Shown: positions 6,930 through 8,848 of the stretch, piece by piece
How positions within the stretch are numbered: position 1 is the stretch's first letter
Layout of the letters: each line of letters begins with the position of its first letter
DNA from: Acidobacteriota bacterium
Lineage (GTDB): Bacteria > Acidobacteriota > Terriglobia > Bryobacterales > Bryobacteraceae
DNA: 8,848 nt
Reading direction: 5' to 3'
NCBI GenBank assembly: GCA_947466555.1
Contig: CANIFK010000172.1
Coordinates: 1-8,848, forward strand
Made by a program: the position numbers and the translations under genes
Notes under the pieces: model-generated
Database searches by the model: none
What the model saw: only the letters and a program-made list of their open reading frames with translations
What the model was told of the DNA's origin: nothing

Positions 6930-6945
6930 GAGGGTTCTAACGGTT

Positions 6946-7638
6946 ATGAGTTCGTCGGCCACCACTCCGGCGCGCGAAGCGCGCATGTTCGATGCACCAG
7001 TCCTAAAGAAGGCCGTAATGGCCCTTTCCGGCTTGGTTTTGTTCGGTTTTGTGCTTGTCCACATGTTGGGCAATCTCCAGGTCTACCTGCCACCGGGACC
7101 CGATGGACGCTACGCCCTCGACGTCTACGGCGAGGCGCTCCACAAGAATCCCGCCATCCTCTGGGGTGCCCGTTCGGTGCTGTTGATGGCCGTCCTGGCC
7201 CACATTCTCAGCGCCCTCCAGCTTTCCCAGATCAAGAACGCCGCCCGCCCCACGCCCTACGTCAAGCACACACCGATCGCCTCCACCTACGCCTCGCGCA
7301 CCATGTACTGGAGCGGCCCCATCATCCTGGCCTTCCTCATCTACCATCTCCTCCACTTCACCACCGGCCAGGCCCACCCGAACTTCCAATCCATGCACGT
7401 CCACGAAAACGTGATTAGCGGCTTCTCCGTCTGGTACGTGTCGCTCTTCTACATCGTCGCCATGTCCATGCTCTGCATGCATCTCTACCATGGCGTCTGG
7501 TCCATGTTCCAATCCCTTGGCGTCTCGCACCCCTCCTACACGCCAAAATTGAAACTGGCCGCCAAAGCCTTCGCGGCCATCATCGCCGCCGGCAACATCT
7601 CGATTCCCCTCTCCGTTCTCGCAGGATTGGTGAAGTAA
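6946..7638 (+). CDS. sdhC: Succinate dehydrogenase cytochrome b558 (diheme) membrane subunit
   Basis: Membrane anchor of succinate:quinone oxidoreductase, carrying heme b and passing electrons to quinone. From the ATG at 6946 it has 230 residues with five hydrophobic segments, roughly 24-46, 72-95, 120-140, 160-182 and 205-228. This is the single-polypeptide five-helix anchor seen in Bacillus and Wolinella, not the SdhC/SdhD pair. Candidate heme ligands sit one per helix in the first four: His39 (VHMLGN), His86 (LAHIL), His134 or His137 (YHLLH) and His179 or His182 (HLYHG), which supports two hemes. A start at 6928 would add six residues but overlaps the likely -10 box. The only in-frame ATG soon after is at 6985 (MFDAPVLKK), which is still possible because the first helix follows it. 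The gene is followed after two bases by sdhA. Confidence 0.93.
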   Translation: MSSSATTPAREARMFDAPVLKKAVMALSGLVLFGFVLVHMLGNLQVYLPPGPDGRYALDVYGEALHKNPAILWGARSVLLMAVLAHILSALQLSQIKNAARPTPYVKHTPIASTYASRTMYWSGPIILAFLIYHLLHFTTGQAHPNFQSMHVHENVISGFSVWYVSLFYIVAMSMLCMHLYHGVWSMFQSLGVSHPSYTPKLKLAAKAFAAIIAAGNISIPLSVLAGLVK

Positions 7639-7640
7639 CC

Positions 7641-8848
<1,208 letters not shown>

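Noticed and set aside
7003..7530. Minus-strand open frame (175 codons) opposite sdhC
   Set aside because: It covers the sdhC helices and heme histidines on the other strand and shows no membrane or domain pattern of its own.

Overview
The window looks like ordinary chromosome of a GC-rich bacterium, most likely an acidobacterium of the Solibacter/Bryobacter kind. That placement is inferred from three things: a diheme cytochrome b558-type SdhC followed by a SdhA of the Bacteroidota/Acidobacteriota style, signal peptides ending in '-PAQ', and a PL10-type polysaccharide lyase beside carAB. Phylogeny was not tested. No tRNA, rRNA, CRISPR array, insertion sequence, integrase or phage gene was seen.

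Layout. Positions 1-5372 are on the minus strand and read right to left: carA (TTG start, strong Shine-Dalgarno), carB three bases later, then, 50 bases on, a secreted PL10-type pectate lyase that runs off the left edge. A 10-bp stem-loop begins on the carB stop codon and separates carAB from the lyase gene. A 127-bp divergent region (5373-5499) separates carA from a plus-strand type II toxin-antitoxin pair: a ParD-like ribbon-helix-helix antitoxin and a PIN-domain (VapC-type) toxin sharing one base. Seven bases further on, and convergent, is a minus-strand gene for a small secreted protein of unknown function with an apparent internal duplication. It diverges from the plus-strand sdh operon: sdhC is complete and sdhA runs off the right edge, with sdhB presumably beyond.

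Function. CarA releases ammonia from glutamine and CarB makes carbamoyl phosphate for pyrimidine and arginine synthesis. SdhC and SdhA are the membrane anchor and flavoprotein of succinate:quinone oxidoreductase. The lyase and the small secreted protein act outside the cytoplasm. The toxin-antitoxin pair sits between two housekeeping operons.

I see no strong evidence for a new multi-gene system. The points most worth following are -10-like TANNNT boxes placed 6 to 16 bases from start codons at four genes, which suggests leaderless or near-leaderless transcription; the pairing of a ParD-like antitoxin with a PIN toxin; the duplicated secreted protein; and an eight-G run inside the lyase gene.
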